Of a stretch of DNA of 64,000 bases, positions 59,951 through 64,000 are shown one piece after another; the stretch's first letter is position 1, and each line of letters starts with the position of its first letter. Position numbers and translations under genes: made by a program. The notes below the pieces were generated by a model. That model saw nothing but the letters and a program-made list of their open reading frames with translations, was not told the DNA's origin and did no database searches. The DNA comes from Scilla litardierei (lineage: Eukaryota > Streptophyta > Magnoliopsida > Asparagales > Asparagaceae), in NCBI GenBank assembly GCA_030789695.1, contig CM061132.1, positions 161,907,442 to 161,971,441 on the forward strand, given 5' to 3'.

Positions 59951-60740
59951 AAATAAATATCATTAAATCAAGACATTGGGATTGGGAACTTGCAATTGCT
60001 GAGATATTTCACCCAACGTATGGTGTATGCACCGTTCATCCACGATCAGAAATTGCTGAGATATTTCACCCAACCTTTGTGCTGCCATTCGTTGTTGCTA
60101 CTGCTTGCTGCTGTTCGTTGTTGCTGCTGGTGCTGGTCAGGCAGGAAGGAGGAGGAGAATAAGGAGATGATGATGATGATGATTATTATTATTATTATTA
60201 TTATTATTATTGATAAAAGGAAAGAGTAAAGCGGCCAATTGAAAGGGAGAGAGTGTGAATGAGGTCGAAAGAGACCCAATAGCAGGTGAGATTGTGAGAT
60301 TAGGTTAGGGGTTGTTTGATTTTTTTTGTTTATATAGAAATCAGGAGAGGGGCTGAGAGTAATGGAATGGTAAGTAGGGGAGAGAAAGAGGAAGAGAATG
60401 GGGGAACGTGGGAGTGATTGCGGAGGAGGAAGAGGCGTGGGTTGATGGAGATGAAATAAAGTGTGGCATGGTAGTTGTGCTAAATGAAAAGGAAAAAGAA
60501 GAAGAAAGGACGGGAGGGGGGGGACCAAGAGGAATTGGTCAAGGCTTCAATTAATGGGGTTAGGCTTCGGGATAAAATAACGAGCTTAACAGGCCGAGTT
60601 TTGGGTTAACAGACTAGAGGTTAAAACATTTAAATATTAAAAAATCATCAAACATTCTAAAATTTTATTTGGATTAACTTTGATATTTAAAATTCTTTAC
60701 TTTTATTATAAAAACACATATAATGGGTAGGACCATTACA
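59951..60740 (-). repeat. Possible start of a minus-strand LTR related to 17242
   Basis: The minus strand from 60740 reads TGTAATGGTCCTACCC, similar to TGTAATGGCCTGCATCC at 17242 and TGTAACGGCCTG at 6119. A CTATATAAAC box lies on the minus strand near 60335. A (GAT)n/(TTA)n microsatellite runs 60168-60213, and ATTGCTGAGATATTTCACCC occurs twice (59996, 60053). Confidence 0.4.
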
Positions 60741-61394
60741 CAGATAAAGTGAAAATGGGTTAAAACCTTACCTCGACGAGGCCCTTTCTGTTAGTTTTCG
60801 ATTACGACAAGGCTGCTTGACAATGCTTTGATGAAGAAAAATGTAATCTGATGAGATCTCATTTGTTGATGTAAATCTAAACTCTCCTACAACGACCTAT
60901 GACATTGCCACTTGATACCTCTCTGATGGCAAAAATGAGGAGATCTGGTCGGATAATGGCCATTTATATTGTTGATGCCACCACGTCTTCTCTGTCTTCA
61001 TCTTCCACCTCTATTTCTTCTTCTTTGTTTCCCCTTTGCTGTTGTCCTCTCTCAATCTCTCAGTCCCCCTCAATCTCTATCTTCTTTTCAATCTCTTTCT
61101 CCCTTCTCTTTATCACTTGATGTCTTTCTTTTATTTTTATTTTCAGTTACTGTACAGTAAACTGATCTTAAAACAAAAAAATGACTTTGGGGGTATATTG
61201 TATAAACTGTTGACAGTTAAAAAGAAGAGCTGGTTTATTTTGTATTCTCTTATGTGTAGAGAGTATGGGTGGATGATATTTGGTGATTTGGTTAATTATT
61301 TGGTGTTTGGAATTTCGTGTTGGTGTTCTGTTTGACGTTTGATGTTCTATGATGTTTGGGCAGTTGTTATCCGTTGGGAGTAAGGGGTGCTACG
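60741..61394. other. Intergenic sequence and leader of the copia remnant
   Basis: C/T-rich stretch at 60980-61120 (spurious Ser/Leu-rich frames); otherwise nothing. The last ~200 bases probably belong to the leader of the copia element below. Confidence 0.45.
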
Positions 61395-62600
61395 ATGACA
61401 TATTCAAAGTTAGATGTGAAGTCATCTATGGTCTCAGAGTATATTTCCATTAAGATTACCGACCGAAAACTTGACTGGACTACTTACAAGTGGTGAAAGT
61501 ATTTGGCTGTGACTTATCTTGAGGGTAGAGGTAAGAATGATCACTTGGCTGATGATTTTTCATCCGAAGCTGCAGTTGAATGGAAGCAAAAGGATGCTGA
61601 AATAAAGAATCAGCTGGTAAACTTGATAGAGCATGATATTCAGAATCTTCTGATTGATTATAGGAATGTGAAGGAAATTTAGGAGTTATTAGAGTCCTTA
61701 GCTGTTGAGAAGAATATTTTTTTCAGAGCATATGAATTAGCTCAGATGTTTTGCAAAACCAGTTGTGAAAGAAGCCACTTTCTTAACATTACACGGACCT
61801 TTACAAGTTACATGAGGAGCTGAATTACATCTTCATAATATCGATAAATGTGAAGAAGATGAATTAGTAAAGAGAACAGATGACAGTCTTAACATTTTTA
61901 GGGAGTCTACATTTGGGAGTGTACATTTACAAAACCCCAAATCACAGGTGATAGCTCCACACTATCTTTATCGGAGACTTTTCACATACTTTGTCAGATA
62001 TTTCATCAGAATAGTCAGAGTTCTGAAGCAGCAAGTTTGTGAGAGCGATCAATGTTGGCTACATAGTGAATGTTTGATGCTACAGGTGGATATAAAGATG
62101 CACGAATGGGATTTATCCAAAAGGACAAATGTGGTGAAGAATTTATCCAAAAGGCCAAATATGGTGAAGGATTTATCCAAAAGGACAAATGTGGTGAACG
62201 TATTAATGTTCGTGATAGAAACAGATAATTTACGGGGAAGAGGTATACCCAAAGGGAAAGCATCAATTGAGCATCTAATTTGCTATTATTGTAAAAAGGT
62301 CGGATACCTGAAGTTTGCTTGCTTTTAAGTTTCAAGGGCCATAAGGAAGAGTCACTGCATACATGGCCTCCAAAAAGGACTCAAAGTCTAAAAATGTTTA
62401 TATATCTAATGATGAATAGAGCTAATACTAGATGTTTTAGAAATTTCAAGAAGCTTAATTGTATTCATCCTCTTTTACTATGACTTTAGCCAGATCTTGG
62501 AAACACAACCTCTTGCACTTCCACAACAAGTTCTAGAACTTGGATGATAGATTCAAAGACTTTTGACTATATTATTAGGAATCATGTAAATTATCAACTT
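61395..62600 (+). pseudogene. Copia gag remnant with zinc knuckle and trace of protease
   Basis: ATG at 61395 opens MTYSKLDVKSSMVSEYISIK, then LAVTYLEGRGKNDHL, a copia Gag-type start. TGA at 61494 and TAG at 61680 both stand at expected Trp codons. After a frame change, an open piece (about 62080-62328) holds three copies of a 10-residue unit (DLSKRTNVVK-like) and CYYCKKVGYLKFAC, a CCHC-type knuckle with Tyr for His. SSRTWMIDS near 62530 recalls the start of copia protease. No LTR was found on either side. Confidence 0.6.
62111..62200. repeat. 30-bp tandem repeat, three exact-length copies in gag
   Basis: ATTTATCCAAAAGGACAAAT plus GTGGTGAAGA is repeated at 62111, 62141 and 62171 with few changes; the frame is kept. 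Confidence 0.95.
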
Positions 62601-62653
62601 TTGTACTACATTTACTTATATACCAACAATGAAACTAACACAGGGCTCCATAT

Positions 62654-63470
62654 TAAGGGTGGCAAAATGAGCCCGGCCCGACCCGACCCGACCCGACCCG
62701 AACCCGACCTTCCTTAACCGGATATGGGTAGGGACCAATCCAGGTCAGGTAGGATCCAGGTTGACCCAACCTGACCAGATAAAATTCGGGTTAAGCACAT
62801 GTTTGACCTGTCAACCCAGATGACCCGAATTCCAATCAATTTAATATATATATATATATATAATAACTTCAACACACAATTGCAACGGGAGTTGTGGTTA
62901 TACGGTTTGAATTGTAGTCTTCTTCTTTAAGAGGTCTTGGATTCATCCCTTTACCTACAACTTTTTAGTTAATTTTATTACTTCCGTTAATAAAATAGTA
63001 AAGTTAATTATACTTCCCCACTGTCATCAGTGAGGTTTAAGCAACGACCTGCTGGCAATTATACAACACTTAATAAATTTCCGGTGGCTCTTAATAAATA
63101 GCCAGACATCGAAAAATGAGCAGTTGCGTGTAATTCAAATCTTAATTCTAAATGAGATTAAATAGTTTAACGGCTCATTTTTGTATCAAGAGCTTTCTAG
63201 CTCAATTGGTTTGTGCATGGGGTGAATGGGGTGGAGTATGGTTGGTCGCGGGATCGAGAATTGATTTCACAGTTTAAGTGGAAGAGTAATTTTTTTAAAT
63301 TGAAAATTTTAAATAAATCCGGGTTAACCCGAACCCAAACCAGGTATTTTTCGGGTCATTCGAACCCAACCCGAATTCAATCCAGGTCGGGTTAGGGTTT
63401 ACCCCTATTCAGGTCGGGTCAAATCTGACCCAACCCGACCCGACCCGACCCGACCCGTTTACCATCCCTA
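62654..63470. mobile_element. hAT-like element with (CCCGA)n subterminal repeats, 817 bp
   Basis: The left end TAAGGGTGGCAAAATGAGCC matches the complement of the right end TAGGGATGGTAAACGGGTCG. Flanks CTCCATAT (62646-62653) and CCACATAT (63471-63478) agree at 6 of 8 positions, as for an aged hAT duplication. CCCGACCCGA runs lie inside both ends. An (AT)n run lies at ~62845-62861. Non-coding. Confidence 0.7.
63193..63265 (+). other. tRNA-like box A/box B sequence inside the hAT-like element
   Basis: TAGCTCAATTGG resembles a pol III box A (TRGCNNAGTNGG), and GGTCGCGGGATCGAG about 45 bases later resembles the T-arm region with a box B-like GATCGAGAA. This could be a captured tRNA fragment or SINE head; it cannot fold as a full tRNA. 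Confidence 0.35.
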
Positions 63471-63478
63471 CCACATAT

Positions 63479-63891
63479 CAACTGTTAACGAGCGTTGGCT
63501 CTGAAAATATTACTTCTTTCTTGCTATTAACAACCCTTTTATATCCACCAAAATTTCCATTTAATCTGCTTTCTGTTAGTTAGTTGACATGATACAAAAG
63601 CTTCTTTCATAAACTACTCCAAAAGCTTCTTTCATAATCATAGTATATTATAGGAGATTAGGACAAAAAAGATGATTGGTACAATGCGTGAGTCTAAAGG
63701 TCTCTATCAATTGCATGTAAAAATTGGATTAGTGGCTTGCTCTGAAATTACTTTCCATTCATCATGTATGTCAGATTAGGTTATCCATGGTTTTAAAATT
63801 TAAAACTTTTGCCTAATAAGTTTCTTAGTTTGTCTAGTCCAAGGTATACGTCTCGTAAGTTAGCAAAACACCAGCCATAGGTCAATAAGAG
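63479..63891. other. AT-rich intergenic sequence
   Basis: Only a short direct repeat (AAAAGCTTCTTTCATAA at 63596 and 63621) was noticed. Confidence 0.5.
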
Positions 63892-64000
63892 TAGGGATGT
63901 CAATTCTACCCACTGGTACGGATACTCGCGGATACCCGCCCGTTCGGGTACGTGTATGGATGGACTTTTATACTCACGGGAACATGTATGGATACCCATG
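63892..64000 (+). mobile_element. Left end of an hAT-type element, cut by the window edge
   Basis: TAGGGATGTCAATTCTACCC followed by repeated GATACCCG/GGTACG motifs is the typical start of a plant hAT MITE class. The right end is outside the window. Confidence 0.5.

Noticed and set aside
60046..60528. 160-codon minus-strand frame with a run of isoleucines
   Set aside because: The run is the (TTA)n/(GAT)n microsatellite translated; the rest is low complexity in a likely LTR.

Overview
This is nuclear DNA from a flowering plant, probably a eudicot: AT-rich intergenic sequence, small introns with GT-AG borders, and a dense load of plant-type LTR retrotransposons, CACTA/hAT/MITE elements and microsatellites. 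Only two host gene bodies can be read. One is the 5' part of a FUSED/TWO-IN-ONE (TIO)-type protein kinase (13858-14725, + strand, five exons, cut off before the DFG motif ahead of a 500-N scaffold gap). The other is an apparently complete seven-exon RING-CH (RINGv/MARCH-type) membrane E3 ligase of 242 residues (29195-31436, + strand). No rRNA, tRNA or CRISPR locus was found.

Layout. 1-9199: LARD-like retrotransposon with ~3.08 kb LTRs (5' LTR cut by the window edge) and a non-coding interior. 9200-13500: CACTA end, a decayed coiled-coil coding remnant split by an hAT-type MITE, another TIR element, and a GC-cargo MITE. 13858-15408: kinase fragment; 15409-15908: gap. 15909-16770: Ty1/copia LTR end plus primer-binding site. 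17242-~23765: an old LTR related to the first element, split by a reverse-oriented, internally deleted relative (18279-22263). 24000-27520: palindrome array, short copia LTR on the minus strand, GC-cargo MITE and a long foldback. 29195-31436: RING-CH gene with an hAT MITE in intron 3. 32110-44710: an old tandem segmental duplication whose second copy was invaded by a young Ty3/gypsy Tat-lineage element (34632-43060, 5-bp target duplication AGTCC), a MITE (43123-44066) and, at its far edge, a pol-less copia element (44727-~48155). 51099-57072: decayed minus-strand Ty3/gypsy chromovirus. 57073-64000: a possible LTR terminus, a copia gag remnant, an hAT-like GC-repeat element, and the start of another element running off the end.

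How it fits together. The host genes are islands in a graveyard of transposons. The most informative element is the Tat-lineage one: near-identical LTRs, an almost open pol with two RNase H domains, a gag removed by a frame-keeping deletion, and an antisense gene between pol and the 3' LTR for which two introns can be predicted. Most element-internal stop codons are single C-to-T or G-to-A changes of Trp, Gln or Arg codons, as expected for deamination of methylated cytosine. I did not find a convincing new biological system; the antisense spliced gene and the gag deletion are the best leads.
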